A model generated the notes under the pieces. It was not told where the DNA came from and did no database searches. It saw only the letters and a list, made by a program, of their open reading frames with translations. Made by a program: the position numbers and the translations under genes. This document shows positions 18,809-28,253 of a stretch of DNA of 64,000 nucleotides, piece by piece. The stretch is from positions 1-64,000 of the forward strand of contig JBAVAR010000135.1 of NCBI GenBank assembly GCA_049585815.1, given 5' to 3'. The first letter of the stretch is position 1. Each line of letters begins with the position of its first letter. This DNA is from DATLSM01 sp049585815 (GTDB lineage Bacteria; Actinomycetota; Thermoleophilia; Solirubrobacterales; 70-9).

Positions 18809-20935
18809 CTATTCTCGCAGCCGCTCCGCCAGGCCCGAGTGTCGCTCGCCGCTGTCGTCGCGGCGAACCGCCATCGCCAGGGCCGCCGGGTCGCCGATCA
18901 GCACGCAGCCCCGGCGGGCACGCGTGATCGCCGTGTAGAGGAGGGGGCGGGTCAGCATCCGCGCGTGGGAGCGGTGACAGACGCTGACCACGATGGGCAC
19001 CTCGCTGCCTTGGGCCTTGTGAACGGAGATCGCGTAGGCGAGACGCAGCGCCGCCGACTCACCGTAGGGGATGGACAGGGATTCGCCGTCGTCGGTGTCG
19101 ACGACAACAGCTTCCTCCTCTGGCTGGTCGGCGCTGAGAAAGACAATCGAACCATTCATCAAGCCCAGCTCATGTGAGTTGCGGGTCTGGATTAGGCGAT
19201 CCCCGAGCCTGAAGCGCTCGTTCAGCGCTGGCTGGCCGGCGGGGTTGAGCCGCGCCTGCAGGCGTTCATTGAGCGCGTCGATGCCGACCGCCCCCTTGTA
19301 CATCGGCGCCAGCACCTGCACCTCGCGGATCGGGTCGACCCCGAAGCGCCTCGGCGCTCGCTCGGCGACCACCTCGACCACGGTCTCCAGTGCCCGCTCG
19401 GGGCTTGGGCGGTCGATGAAGAAGAAGTCGTGATCCTGGTCGCCCTCGGGCTGCAGATGCGGTGAGCGACCTCGGTTGATCTCGTGGGCGGCGGTGGTGA
19501 TCATTGACCGCGCCGCCCGGCGGAAGATCTGGTTTAACCGCACCACCGGAGCGATCTGTGCGGCGATCAGGTCCTCGAACGGCTTGCCGGCCCCGATCGG
19601 CGGTAACTGGTCGGAATCGCCGACGAAGACGACATGGGTTGATTGGGCCAACCCGTCGAGCAGGACCTCGATCAGCCGTAGGTTCAGCATCGAGGCCTCA
19701 TCGACGACGACAAGATCGACTGGGACGGGGTGCTCGGGCCGGTAGGCGGGCTGGCGGCCGGGCATCCACTCGATCAGGCGGTGGATCGTGTGCGCGGTGC
19801 GCCCGGTCGCATCCTCAAGCCGTCGCGCCGCCCGCCCCGTCGGGGCGCAAAGGGCGACCCTTGCCTTGGCGGCCTCGGCCTCGGCGACGATTGCCTGGGT
19901 ACAGACGGTCTTACCGACCCCGGGTCCGCCGGTGAGGACCGAGATGCGCGAAGAGAAGGCGCCGCGCACGGCCGCCCACTGCTCCTCGGTCAGCCCGGCG
20001 TCCGGGTTCTCGGTCGGCGGCTCATGTTCGAGGTGTGGTTCGGCAGCGGCCCGGGCACGCAGCGTCATCGCGACGGCGATCTCGCGGGCCCTGGTCAGCT
20101 CGCGATAGGCACGCCCCTCCTCAACCTCGACGCCATCGGCGCCGGCCAGCACCTCGGGGTCGGGGTCGAGGCCGAGCAGCCTTGCCGATCGCCGGGTCAT
20201 CTCTGCGAGCGGCAGGAAAGTGTGTCCCTGCTGCTCTGCCTCCTGGAGAACGTAGGCGGTGGCGGCCTGCGCGCGACGGTCGGACTCCGGCGGCACGTCG
20301 GCTCCCAGTGCGATCTTGTCAGCGCGGGCGAACCCGACTCCCTCGATCTCGGTAAGCCGGTATGGGTTCTCGTGCAGAATCGCGATTGCACTGTCGCCAT
20401 AGCGGGTGTGGATCGGGCCGGCGAGATGCGCGAGTCCGTGTGGGGCCAGCTGAACGTGAAGGTCGCGAACTGTCCGGCTCGCCCGCCAGGACTCGGCCGC
20501 TACCGCCGCCTGCGCTGCGCTCACCCCACGCAGTGAGCCGAAGGCGCCCTGAGGGTCGGCCGCAATCGCCCCCATGACGCCCTCGCCATGCTCATTGACA
20601 AGCCGTTCGGCGCGAGCCGGGCCGATGTGGCGCAGCGATGTGAGGTAGGCGATCTGCCCGGCTCGGTCTGCCGGATCAAGCGGCAGCGCCCCGCGCGCTC
20701 GCAGCTGGCGCCCATAACGGGCGTGGGTCTGCCAATTGCCGCTGACCTCGGCGCGGTCACCCGCCGCCAGGTGGGCAACCGGGCCGACCAGCGCAAAGTC
20801 CTCGCCGGATTCGGGATCCTGCACCTCGAGCACCGCGTAGCCGTCGTCTTCGGCCCTGAAGATGACGCCGAGCACCTCGACCGTGCCCGAGTAATTCGCC
20901 TCATCCACGTCAAACAAAGTGCTTGCGTCGCTCAC
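18809..20935 (-). CDS. recD2: RecD2-type ATP-dependent 5'-3' DNA helicase
   Basis: SF1B helicase of 708 residues, the RecD2 form found in bacteria without RecBC partners. The N-terminal part has the OB/HhH region (YLTSLRHIGPARAERLV, then IEGVGFARADKIA). Helicase motif I is LTGGPGVGKTVCTQ, motif II is VVDEASMLN, motif III VGDSDQLPPIGAG, and motif VI SVHKAQGSEVP with LLYTAITRARRG. It acts in DNA repair. GTG start; TAGCTT lies exactly 6 nt upstream, so initiation is probably leaderless. It is divergent from the cyclopropane synthase gene, with the two -10 boxes overlapping. Confidence 0.95.
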   Translation of the reverse strand: MSDASTLFDVDEANYSGTVEVLGVIFRAEDDGYAVLEVQDPESGEDFALVGPVAHLAAGDRAEVSGNWQTHARYGRQLRARGALPLDPADRAGQIAYLTSLRHIGPARAERLVNEHGEGVMGAIAADPQGAFGSLRGVSAAQAAVAAESWRASRTVRDLHVQLAPHGLAHLAGPIHTRYGDSAIAILHENPYRLTEIEGVGFARADKIALGADVPPESDRRAQAATAYVLQEAEQQGHTFLPLAEMTRRSARLLGLDPDPEVLAGADGVEVEEGRAYRELTRAREIAVAMTLRARAAAEPHLEHEPPTENPDAGLTEEQWAAVRGAFSSRISVLTGGPGVGKTVCTQAIVAEAEAAKARVALCAPTGRAARRLEDATGRTAHTIHRLIEWMPGRQPAYRPEHPVPVDLVVVDEASMLNLRLIEVLLDGLAQSTHVVFVGDSDQLPPIGAGKPFEDLIAAQIAPVVRLNQIFRRAARSMITTAAHEINRGRSPHLQPEGDQDHDFFFIDRPSPERALETVVEVVAERAPRRFGVDPIREVQVLAPMYKGAVGIDALNERLQARLNPAGQPALNERFRLGDRLIQTRNSHELGLMNGSIVFLSADQPEEEAVVVDTDDGESLSIPYGESAALRLAYAISVHKAQGSEVPIVVSVCHRSHARMLTRPLLYTAITRARRGCVLIGDPAALAMAVRRDDSGERHSGLAERLRE

Positions 20936-20941
20936 TCTCCA

Positions 20942-20951
20942 AAGCTACTCT
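20942..20951. promoter_or_regulatory. overlapping divergent -10 boxes, recD2 / cyclopropane synthase
   Basis: Minus strand TAGCTT (20947-20942) is 6 nt from the recD2 GTG. Plus strand TACTCT (20946-20951) is 10 nt from the synthase ATG. The two cannot be occupied at once. Confidence 0.45.
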
Positions 20952-20961
20952 GAGCAGGCGG

Positions 20962-22254
20962 ATGCAAAGCACCGGCGGCGTAGCAAATCGCTTCGCGCCG
21001 CTCGCGGCGCGACTTGAGGGCCGCCTTTCCGGCGGCATCCCGTTTGCGGTGCGTTTTTGGGATGGCAGCGAGCTGCGTCCGGAGGAAGGTGGGAGCGGCG
21101 ACACCCTGTTGGTCCGCGACTCTCGAGCGCTGGCCTACGTCGCGACGGCGCCCAACCAGCTGGGACTCGGGCGGGCCTGGGTCGCCGGGGACATCGACGT
21201 CGACGGCGATCTGGAGCGGGCGCTGCGGGCGGGCGACAGGTTCCGCGACCTGCGCCTCGGCTTTGGCGACAAGCTGGCCTCCATGCTCGTCGCGGCCCGC
21301 GCCGGCGCCCTCGGCCTGCGTCGACCGGACCCTCCGAGAAGCGAGGCCCATCTTGGTGGGCGCCTGCACTCCCTGGGCCGTGACCGCGACGCCATCCGCC
21401 ATCACTACGACGTCTCCAATGCCTTCTACCGCCTGGTTCTCGGGCCGAGCATGGTTTACTCGTGCGCCTACTTCGCCTCGCCGGAGGACACCCTGGAGGA
21501 GGCCCAGGAGCGGAAGCTCGAGACGATCTGCCGCAAGCTGAGACTGGCGGCGGGAGAGAGGCTGCTCGACGTCGGCTGCGGCTGGGGTTCACTGGTGATC
21601 CACGCGGCGCTCCATCATGGAGCCCGTGCGGTCGGGGTGACGCTGTCAGAGCCCCAGGCCGAGCTTGCAAGGCGCCGAATCCGCGAGGCGGGGGTCGGAC
21701 ACCGCTGCGAAGTCCGCGTCCAGGATTACCGCGAGGTCGACGATGGCCCCTACGACAAGGTCGCGAGCGTTGGCATGTATGAGCACGTGGGGGCAGCGCA
21801 GCTCAATCGGTACATGCGACGCCTGCGCGAGCTGGCCCGCCCCGGCGGCCTCATCCTCAATCATGGGATCGTCCGGCTGGCACCGGGCCCGCGCCGCAAG
21901 GACACATTCATCTGGCGCTACGTCTTCCCCGACGGGGAGCTGCATCCGGTCGGTCGGGTGGTCGACTCGATGGAGCATGCGGGGCTCGAGCTGCGTGACT
22001 GCGAGTCGTTGCGTGAGCACTACGCGTTGACGCTGCACCGCTGGGTTGAGAACCTCGCCGCCAATCGGGATGCTGCGATCGCCGAGGCGGGCGAGGAGCG
22101 CGAGCGGATCTGGCGCCTCTATATGACCGGGTCGGCGCTGGCCTTCGATCGCGGTGACATCTCCGTTCAGCAGCTCCTGGCTGCAGCACCGGGCGCCCCG
22201 CCCCGCCTGCCCCTTGCTCGGCAGGGCGCCCCGTTCACTTCCCGGGCAACCTAG
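20962..22254 (+). CDS. cfa: cyclopropane-fatty-acyl-phospholipid synthase
   Basis: SAM-dependent methyltransferase that adds a methylene bridge to unsaturated acyl chains in membrane phospholipids. The chosen ATG gives 430 residues, close to the usual length. The SAM site is LLDVGCGWGSLVIHAA. Other family hallmarks are IRHHYDVSNAFYRLVLGPSMVYSCAYF and SVGMYEHVG, the latter with the Glu and His of the bicarbonate site. An upstream in-frame start at 20923 would overlap recD2 and adds a non-homologous Arg-rich leader. Four nt overlap with the convergent cupin gene. Confidence 0.94.
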   Translation: MQSTGGVANRFAPLAARLEGRLSGGIPFAVRFWDGSELRPEEGGSGDTLLVRDSRALAYVATAPNQLGLGRAWVAGDIDVDGDLERALRAGDRFRDLRLGFGDKLASMLVAARAGALGLRRPDPPRSEAHLGGRLHSLGRDRDAIRHHYDVSNAFYRLVLGPSMVYSCAYFASPEDTLEEAQERKLETICRKLRLAAGERLLDVGCGWGSLVIHAALHHGARAVGVTLSEPQAELARRRIREAGVGHRCEVRVQDYREVDDGPYDKVASVGMYEHVGAAQLNRYMRRLRELARPGGLILNHGIVRLAPGPRRKDTFIWRYVFPDGELHPVGRVVDSMEHAGLELRDCESLREHYALTLHRWVENLAANRDAAIAEAGEERERIWRLYMTGSALAFDRGDISVQQLLAAAPGAPPRLPLARQGAPFTSRAT

Positions 22255-22643
22255 CCCGCCATCGGGTCCGGTTCGCCGAGCTTGGTGATATCGGGGGCCT
22301 CATAGACCTGCCCCGCGGTGCCGCCGAGAACCAGGACGCGGATGCCATCATCACCCGGCCAGAGCTTGCGGGAGATGCCGGGGCCGACCTTGGCGACGTG
22401 GTCGGGGTCAAGCTGGAAACGCTCGCCCTCAATCTCGATATCCCCGCCACCTCGGAGAGTCACGTAGACCTCCTCCTGTCCGTCCTGCTCGTGGTCGTGC
22501 ACTGGGTAGTTCTCGTAGTTGGGCGGCATGTCGATGATCTGCATGCCGAACGATTCGACCCCCAGTTCAGCTCGGGCTCGCTTGAAGCCACCGCCAAACA
22601 CCGCCTCCATGTCGTCGATCCTCTTCACGGTGTGGGTACTCAT
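22251..22643 (-). CDS. cupin domain protein
   Basis: Small beta-barrel protein of 130 residues with no identified substrate. Cupin motif 1 is visible as YPVHDHEQDGQEEVYVTLRG (two His and a Glu that would hold a metal) and a looser motif 2 as DPDHVAKVGPGISRKLWPG. The ribosome site GGAGGAGG lies just upstream of the ATG. It precedes no operon partner and follows the PPOX gene on the same strand after 46 nt, so co-transcription is possible. Confidence 0.85.
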   Translation of the reverse strand: MSTHTVKRIDDMEAVFGGGFKRARAELGVESFGMQIIDMPPNYENYPVHDHEQDGQEEVYVTLRGGGDIEIEGERFQLDPDHVAKVGPGISRKLWPGDDGIRVLVLGGTAGQVYEAPDITKLGEPDPMAG

Positions 22644-22689
22644 CCATCCTCCTCCAGTGGTTGATTTCTCCTGATCAGATCGAGCGATC

Positions 22690-23088
22690 CTATGGGGCCA
22701 TGTGCTGGACGCGCTCAGGTTCGACCTTGACGATCACCCGCTGTTCGTCTGGTTGGCGCAACGGGTACTCGTCGACCCCCATGTAGCGCTTGGCGAGGGC
22801 GTCGATGTGCTCGTCGGCCCCCTCGTGGGTCAGCTCGACTGCCCGACCGCGGATCAGCAAGCTCTCGTAGGGGTTCTCCGGGTTGGTGATCGAGATCGCG
22901 ACCCGCGGATCGCGTCTCAGGTTCTTGGGCTTCAGCCGACCCTCAGCGGTATTGAAGAGAACCAGACCGTCCTTGAAATCGATCCATACCGGCGACACCT
23001 GGGGCGAGCCATCCTCCATTACGGTCGCGACGTGGGCGAAGCTATGACCGCCGAGCAGATGCTGTGCCGCTGCGGGAATCTCTGCCAT
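22690..23088 (-). CDS. PPOX-class F420/FMN-dependent pyridoxamine-5'-phosphate-oxidase-like protein
   Basis: Split-barrel flavin or F420 enzyme of 132 residues. The segments GHSFAHVATVMEDGSPQVSPVW and NLRRDPRVAISITNPENPY are typical of actinobacterial PPOX-class F420-dependent enzymes. The ATG at 23088 has AGGAGG about 8 nt upstream; an earlier in-frame start adds ten unlikely residues. The physiological substrate is not known for most members. Divergent from rlmN. Confidence 0.88.
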   Translation of the reverse strand: MAEIPAAAQHLLGGHSFAHVATVMEDGSPQVSPVWIDFKDGLVLFNTAEGRLKPKNLRRDPRVAISITNPENPYESLLIRGRAVELTHEGADEHIDALAKRYMGVDEYPLRQPDEQRVIVKVEPERVQHMAP

Positions 23089-23146
23089 CTGAGCCTCCTG
23101 ACGATGTGTGTTGGGCACCCTGCACTGCTGACCATAGCTGCGTCCG

Positions 23147-23152
23147 TAAACT
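23147..23152 (+). promoter_or_regulatory. -10 box of rlmN, leaderless spacing
   Basis: TAAACT, exactly 6 nt before the GTG at 23159; no Shine-Dalgarno sequence. Confidence 0.55.
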
Positions 23153-23158
23153 CGGTCG

Positions 23159-24148
23159 GTGGATCGAGGCCTACTAGACAGAACGCTCGCTGAGGCCGGC
23201 GAGCCGGGCTTTCGCTCTTCCCAGGTGTGGGAGTGGGTGGCACGGGGCGCGCGCTCCTACGCGGAGATGACCAACCTGCCGGGGACCCTGCGGGTGCGCC
23301 TTAGCGCCAATGTGCCCCTGTCCACGCTTTCCGTCCAGGCTGAAACCAAGGCTGCCGATGGCACCGTCAAGTCCCTCTTCCGCACCGGCGATGGGCGGCC
23401 GATCGAGGCGGTGCTGATGCGCTACCGCGACGGGCGCCGCTCGGTCTGCCTCTCCTCGCAGTCGGGGTGCCCACTCACCTGCACTTTTTGCGCCACAGGG
23501 CAGATGAGGTTCGGCCGCAACCTGAGCGCCGATGAGATCCTCGACCAGGCGCTTCACTACCGCCGCGTGGAAGCGATCGACCATGTCGTCTTCATGGGTA
23601 TGGGTGAGCCGACGATGAACCTCGACGCTGTGCTCTCCGCCTGTCAGCGCCTGCCGGATCTCGGCGTCACCCACCGCCGCACCGCAATCTCGACGGTGGG
23701 TTGGGTGCCGGGCATCGACCGTCTCGCCAGCTGCGATATGCCCGTGGCGCTGGCCCTCTCCCTCCATGCTCCCAATGACGAGCTGCGCTCGCAGTTGATG
23801 CCGGTCAATGATCGCTACCCCTTGGCTGAGGTTCTCGCCGCCTGCGAGCGCTACCGCGCCCGCCGCCGTCACAGGGTCTTCGTCGAGTACGTGATGCTCG
23901 ACGGGATCAACGACCTCCCTGGGCACGCCCGCCAGCTCGCCGCCCTGCTCGACCCCCGGGCCTTCAAGGTCAACCTGATCCCCTACAACCCGACCGGCGC
24001 CTACGGCAGCTCCCCTCCGGAGAAGATCGAGCGCTTCCGCGCGATCCTTGCGGGGCACCGGCTCACCGCCACGGTGCGTCTCACTCGCGGGCGCGAGATC
24101 GATGCCGCATGCGGGCAGCTCGCCGCGACAGCCGGCTCCTCTTCCTGA
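23159..24148 (+). CDS. rlmN: dual-specificity 23S rRNA A2503 / tRNA A37 C2-methyltransferase
   Basis: Radical-SAM methyltransferase of 329 residues that methylates A2503 in 23S rRNA, tuning translation fidelity. The cluster ligands are Cys104, Cys108 and Cys111 in SGCPLTCTFCATGQ. The two mechanistic cysteines are Cys97 (SVCLSSQ) and Cys318 (EIDAACGQL), the latter carrying the methyl in known RlmN enzymes. GMGEPTMNLD is also diagnostic. The N-terminal domain is slightly shorter than in E. coli. Confidence 0.96.
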   Translation: MDRGLLDRTLAEAGEPGFRSSQVWEWVARGARSYAEMTNLPGTLRVRLSANVPLSTLSVQAETKAADGTVKSLFRTGDGRPIEAVLMRYRDGRRSVCLSSQSGCPLTCTFCATGQMRFGRNLSADEILDQALHYRRVEAIDHVVFMGMGEPTMNLDAVLSACQRLPDLGVTHRRTAISTVGWVPGIDRLASCDMPVALALSLHAPNDELRSQLMPVNDRYPLAEVLAACERYRARRRHRVFVEYVMLDGINDLPGHARQLAALLDPRAFKVNLIPYNPTGAYGSSPPEKIERFRAILAGHRLTATVRLTRGREIDAACGQLAATAGSSS

Positions 24149-24168
24149 CCAGGCGATCTGTCCGCCGT

Positions 24169-24184
24169 TTGGCTGCTTAGCCAA
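24169..24184. promoter_or_regulatory. inverted repeat in the P450 promoter, candidate operator
   Basis: TTGGCT-gctt-AGCCAA, exact 6-bp arms, ending 1 nt before the TAGGAT -10 box of the P450 gene. It sits where a repressor would block polymerase. A hairpin ending rlmN is an alternative, but no T-run follows. Confidence 0.5.
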
Positions 24185-24185
24185 C

Positions 24186-24191
24186 TAGGAT
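24186..24191 (+). promoter_or_regulatory. -10 box of the P450 gene, leaderless spacing
   Basis: TAGGAT, 8 nt before the ATG at 24200. Confidence 0.5.
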
Positions 24192-24199
24192 CCCAGCGG

Positions 24200-25663
24200 A
24201 TGCCTGCCGCGACGGCGATCTCTCCCGAGCGCCCGCCCCAGATGTCGGGCAACCCCTTCCGGCGGCTTGCCGACGACGCGCTCGCCGAATGGCGCGGCCG
24301 TGGTCGATTTCCACCCGGCCCGAACGACTTCAACGTGTCCCGCACCCGGCAGATCGTCCGCGACCCCCTGCCGATTCTCCTCTCCAACTATGAAGAGCAC
24401 GGACCGATCTTTTGTCTCCGTGTCCTCCACTCCCGCAGTGTCTTCATGCTCGGGCCCGAGGCCAACCACTTCGTCACCGTCTCCCATCCAGAGAACTTCC
24501 ACTGGCGCGAGGGGAGCTTTGGCGATCTCATCCCGCTGCTCGGCGACGGGCTATTGACAATCGACGACGGCTATCACGACCGCACCAGGGCGATCATGCT
24601 GCCCGCGTTTCACCGCGACCAGGTGACGTCAATGCTGGAGTCGATGAGGGCAGAGGCCGAGGTTGCGATCGCCGGCCTGGACCCCGGGGCGGTCCTCGAC
24701 GTCTACGCCTGGATGCGCCACCTGGCGATGAGGATCGCGATGCGGGCCCTCCTGGGATTGGACCCCGAAGATGCCGGTAAGGGTGCCGAAGCGGCAGAGC
24801 AATTCGAGCGCGCCCTCGGCTTCTATGGAATCGACTTCGCGCTGCGCCTCATGCGCGGTCCGGGCTCGCCCTGGCGCAGGATGCTCGCCTCGCGCGCAAT
24901 CCTCGACCGGATCGTCTTCGGCGAGATCGTCCGCCGCCGCGCCGCTCCCGATCCCGACAGTCGCGACATCCTCAGCCTGCTGCTCGCCGCCCGTGGCGAG
25001 TCGGGGGAGGCGTTCACCGACCGCGAGGTGCGCGACCAGGTGATGACCTTGATGTTCGCCGGTCATGACACCTCCAGCTCGACCCTCACCTTCATGATGT
25101 ATGAGCTGGCTCGCCATCCGCAGGTGCTGGCACGCCTGCACGAGGAGCAGGATCGGGTACTCGGCGGCGACCTACCCACCGTCGAGCTGCTCGAGCGGGA
25201 GATGCCCTACCTGGACATGGTCCTCGACGAGGTGCTGCGCCTTTACCCGCCCGCCTGGATCGGCCCCCGCCGAGCCGTCCGCGACTTTGAGTTCGGTGGC
25301 TACGCGGTGCCCAAAGGCGCCTACGTCAACTACTGCTCCTGGGCCAGCCACCGCATCCCGGAGGTCTTTCCCGACCCCGAGGCCTTCATTCCCGAGCGCT
25401 TTACGCGGGAGCGCAAAGCTGCTCTTCCGCGGGGCGCTTACGTTCCCTTCGGTGGCGGGCGGCGGATCTGTATCGGCAAGCGCTTCGGCCAGACCGAGGT
25501 GAAGCTGGTGGCGACCATGCTGCTTCAGCGCCTCCACCTAGACGCGCTGCCCGGCCGGACGATGACGGTGCGCCAGATGCCGACCCTATCGCCGAAGGGC
25601 GGCCTTCAGATGCGGGTGATGGAACGTGGGCCATCCCAAGGGCCAGTTTCAGGGGCGATCTAG
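24200..25663 (+). CDS. cytochrome P450
   Basis: Haem-thiolate monooxygenase of 487 residues. The oxygen-binding I-helix motif AGHDT is at residues 287-291, the ExxR motif EVLR at 344-347, and the haem loop PFGGGRRICIGKRF with the Cys ligand at 424. Size and the PERF-type segment (FIPERFTRE) resemble class-II-like CYP4/CYP102-type fatty-acid hydroxylases rather than the shorter typical actinobacterial forms. No ferredoxin or reductase gene lies beside it, so its electron donor is elsewhere. Substrate unknown; a lipid is a guess from length and family style only. Confidence 0.93.
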   Translation: MPAATAISPERPPQMSGNPFRRLADDALAEWRGRGRFPPGPNDFNVSRTRQIVRDPLPILLSNYEEHGPIFCLRVLHSRSVFMLGPEANHFVTVSHPENFHWREGSFGDLIPLLGDGLLTIDDGYHDRTRAIMLPAFHRDQVTSMLESMRAEAEVAIAGLDPGAVLDVYAWMRHLAMRIAMRALLGLDPEDAGKGAEAAEQFERALGFYGIDFALRLMRGPGSPWRRMLASRAILDRIVFGEIVRRRAAPDPDSRDILSLLLAARGESGEAFTDREVRDQVMTLMFAGHDTSSSTLTFMMYELARHPQVLARLHEEQDRVLGGDLPTVELLEREMPYLDMVLDEVLRLYPPAWIGPRRAVRDFEFGGYAVPKGAYVNYCSWASHRIPEVFPDPEAFIPERFTRERKAALPRGAYVPFGGGRRICIGKRFGQTEVKLVATMLLQRLHLDALPGRTMTVRQMPTLSPKGGLQMRVMERGPSQGPVSGAI

Positions 25664-25680
25664 ATCCGGGTTTTTCGCCG

Positions 25681-25686
25681 TATTCT
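25681..25686 (+). promoter_or_regulatory. -10 box of small membrane-protein gene
   Basis: TATTCT, exactly 6 nt before the GTG at 25693. It lends support to the short reading frame. Confidence 0.5.
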
Positions 25687-25692
25687 GGTTCG

Positions 25693-25869
25693 GTGACCCT
25701 AATCGCGACAATCGCCGCACTCCCGTCGGCGCTTGAGGCCTGGCCGGCCGTTGTCGGCGCTGGCCTGATTCCGATCGTTGGACTGGTCGCCGTCGGCTAC
25801 CTCATCATCCGCGCCGTGCGTGACCACGACGAAGATGAAGACAGGCCGGCGCCGCCCCCACCTACTTGA
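25693..25869 (+). CDS. 58-residue single-span membrane protein
   Basis: Read directly from the sequence: a GTG start, one hydrophobic helix ([20 protein letters not shown]), then a charged tail [19 protein letters not shown]. Function unknown. Support comes from the leaderless-type TATTCT box 6 nt upstream, a sensible membrane topology (positive and acidic residues after the helix), and placement in the gap between the P450 and glutamine synthetase genes, with only 8 nt of 3' overlap with the latter. Short length keeps certainty moderate. Confidence 0.6.
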   Translation: MTLIATIAALPSALEAWPAVVGAGLIPIVGLVAVGYLIIRAVRDHDEDEDRPAPPPPT

Positions 25870-28009
25870 TGAAGAGCATCTCCTCGTACTTCGGCAACGG
25901 CCAGAGATCATCGGCAACCAGCCGCTCGAGGCCGTCGGCCGCCTCGCGCACGTCGTCCATTGCCGCGAGCTGCTTGTCGCGGGCATGGAGTGCCAGGTCC
26001 ATCCCCTCCAGGTCCTCGGGGTAGGCATTTGCCTCTTTGAGGCCGCCCAGCGCCGAGATCAGCTCGTCAACCAACTCGCGGGTCTCGCCCTCCAGGGCCG
26101 AGACACCCGCCTCGCCAATCAGCGCAAGGTGGCGCAGAGCCGCAGGTAGGAGCATCGTCTGGGCGATCGAGAAAGTCTCCTCTGACTCGATGTTGGCGCG
26201 GATCGCGTACTGCTCAATCCAGACCTCATAGCGCGATTTCAGCTCACGCCTGGAGAGGACGCTGTAGTTCTCAAAGGCGGCGATCGTCTGCTCGCTGATC
26301 ACCTCGGGGAGCGCATCGGGCGTAGTACGCAGGTTCTTGAGCCCGCGCTGCTCGGCCTCGGCATGCCACTCCTCGGAGTAGTTGTCGCCACCGAAGCAGA
26401 CCTGTTTGTTGGCTGCATAGGCGTCCTTGACGATCTCAATCACGGCTTCGGGCATCCCCTGTCCGGAGGCAAGCTTCTCCTCCAGCTTGCCGGCCAGCTC
26501 GTCGATCGCCTCAGCAACGATCGTGTTGAGGACCGTGTTGGGGAAGGCAAGCGACATGCTCGAACCCAGCGCCCGGAACTCGAATTTGTTGCCGGTGAAG
26601 GCAAATGGTGAGGTCCGATTGCGATCGCCGCCGTGCATCGGCAGCGCCGGCAGCACCGTCGCCCCCAGCTCGAGGAAGGAGGCCGGCGTGTTGGGATCGC
26701 CTTCACCGGTGGCGATCGCCTCGAAGACCTTCTCCAGCTCTCCGCCGAGGAAGATCGAGATGATCGCCGGCGGCGCCTCGTTGGCGCCGAGGCGATGGTC
26801 CTGACCGATGTTGGCCACCGAGGCTCGCAACAGGCCCTGGTGTTTGTTCACGGCCTGGATCACCGCCGCGCAGAAGAATAGGAACTGGATGTTCTCCGCG
26901 GGGGTGTCGCCGGGGTCAAGCAGGTTGCTGCCGGTGTCGGTGCCCATCGACCAGTTGTTGTGCTTGCCCGAGCCGTTGACCCCGGCGAACGGCTTCTCGT
27001 GGAGCAGGCAGACCAGGCCGTAGCGGCGGGCCACATTTTCCAGAGTTCGCATCAGCAGCTGCTGGTGGTCGGAGCCGACGTTGGAGTTCTCGAAGACCGG
27101 CGCGATCTCATATTGCGCCGGCGCCACCTCGTTGTGTCGGGTCTTGACCGGGATACCGAGCTTGCGCAGCTCCAGCTCGGTCTCCATCATGCAGGCGAGT
27201 ACGCGCTCTGGGATTGAGCCGAAGTAGTGGTCGTCCAGCTCGTGGCCCTTCGGAGGCTTGGCGCCGAACAGGGTGCGGCCGGTGGAGATGAGGTCGGGCC
27301 GCTCGAAGAAGTACTGCTCGTCGATCAGGAAGTACTCCTGCTCGGGACCCACCGTGGTGAAGACCCGCTGGGAGTCCTCGTCGCCGAGCAGGTGAAGCGC
27401 CTTGATCGCCGAGCGAGAGAGGGCATCCATTGAGCGCAGAAGGGGGATCTTGGCGTCGAGCGCCTCGCCGGTCCAGGAGGCGAAGGCGGTGGGAATGCAG
27501 AGCAATGCCCCGTTCGGGTTCTCGAGGATGAAGGCGGGACTGGTTGGATCCCAGGCGGTGTAGCCGCGGGCCTCGAAGGTGGCGCGCACGCCGCCGGTTG
27601 GGAATGAGGAGGCGTCAGGCTCGCCCTGGATCAGCTCCTTGCCGGAGAAGCCGGCAAGGGCTCTCCCCTCGGCGCCCGGCTCAAAAAAGGAGTCGTGCTT
27701 CTCCGCGGTGGAGCCAGTGAGGGGCTGGAACATGTGGGTGAAGTGTGTGGCTCCATTCTCCAGCGCCCACTGCTTCATCGCCTCCGCAACCTCATCGGCC
27801 AGGGTCGGGTCGAGCGCCTCGCCGCCGGCCAGCGTGGCCTGCAGTTTCTCGAAGACGTCGCCGGGGAGCCGGTCACGCTGGACCGAGACGGAGAAGACAT
27901 TGATGCCGAACGGGTCGTTCTCGGGCTGGGTCAGGTCGAGTGCGCCGAGCGCCTGCCCGTTGGCACTCCACTGCGCGGCGGTCACGTTCTGCTGGCGGAT
28001 ACGAGTCAT
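25862..28009 (-). CDS. glnN: glutamine synthetase type III
   Basis: Makes glutamine from glutamate, ammonia and ATP. The 715-residue length and motifs mark the large GlnN (GSIII) class rather than Gln[61 protein letters not shown] and [20 protein letters not shown]. The C-terminal helical extension is present. An in-frame GTG 18 nt upstream exists, but the ATG at 28009 has an AGGA element about 12 nt ahead. It could work with the AmtB transporter encoded 3 kb away in nitrogen assimilation. Confidence 0.96.
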   Translation of the reverse strand: MTRIRQQNVTAAQWSANGQALGALDLTQPENDPFGINVFSVSVQRDRLPGDVFEKLQATLAGGEALDPTLADEVAEAMKQWALENGATHFTHMFQPLTGSTAEKHDSFFEPGAEGRALAGFSGKELIQGEPDASSFPTGGVRATFEARGYTAWDPTSPAFILENPNGALLCIPTAFASWTGEALDAKIPLLRSMDALSRSAIKALHLLGDEDSQRVFTTVGPEQEYFLIDEQYFFERPDLISTGRTLFGAKPPKGHELDDHYFGSIPERVLACMMETELELRKLGIPVKTRHNEVAPAQYEIAPVFENSNVGSDHQQLLMRTLENVARRYGLVCLLHEKPFAGVNGSGKHNNWSMGTDTGSNLLDPGDTPAENIQFLFFCAAVIQAVNKHQGLLRASVANIGQDHRLGANEAPPAIISIFLGGELEKVFEAIATGEGDPNTPASFLELGATVLPALPMHGGDRNRTSPFAFTGNKFEFRALGSSMSLAFPNTVLNTIVAEAIDELAGKLEEKLASGQGMPEAVIEIVKDAYAANKQVCFGGDNYSEEWHAEAEQRGLKNLRTTPDALPEVISEQTIAAFENYSVLSRRELKSRYEVWIEQYAIRANIESEETFSIAQTMLLPAALRHLALIGEAGVSALEGETRELVDELISALGGLKEANAYPEDLEGMDLALHARDKQLAAMDDVREAADGLERLVADDLWPLPKYEEMLFIK

Positions 28010-28253
28010 CGCTTGGCTGGTCCTCACTTGGCGGCGCGCCCGGCTTTGGGGCGCGTTCGTTTACCGGTCTCACTTCCCATACGAAGAGCCAGAGCAGCCT
28101 AATGGCCGGCCGGTTCCGGCGGCTTGTACGGCGGTACAACGTTCGCCTCGCTCCCTTGTCCCGGGTGGCGAGTGGAGCTTTACCGATAGCCTGCCCGCTT
28201 CCGCGGCCGTGACGCCGCACCGCCAAGCCAAAAACCCGGAGGATCCACCCGCA
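28010..28253. promoter_or_regulatory. divergent control region, glnN / beta-oxidation gene
   Basis: The 244-nt gap contains an exact inverted repeat TTGTAC-ggcg-GTACAA at 28124-28139, again 16 bp overall, plus a GGCCGGCC run at 28104-28111. The repeat is a candidate operator for either gene. No clear -35/-10 pair was recognised. Confidence 0.4.
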
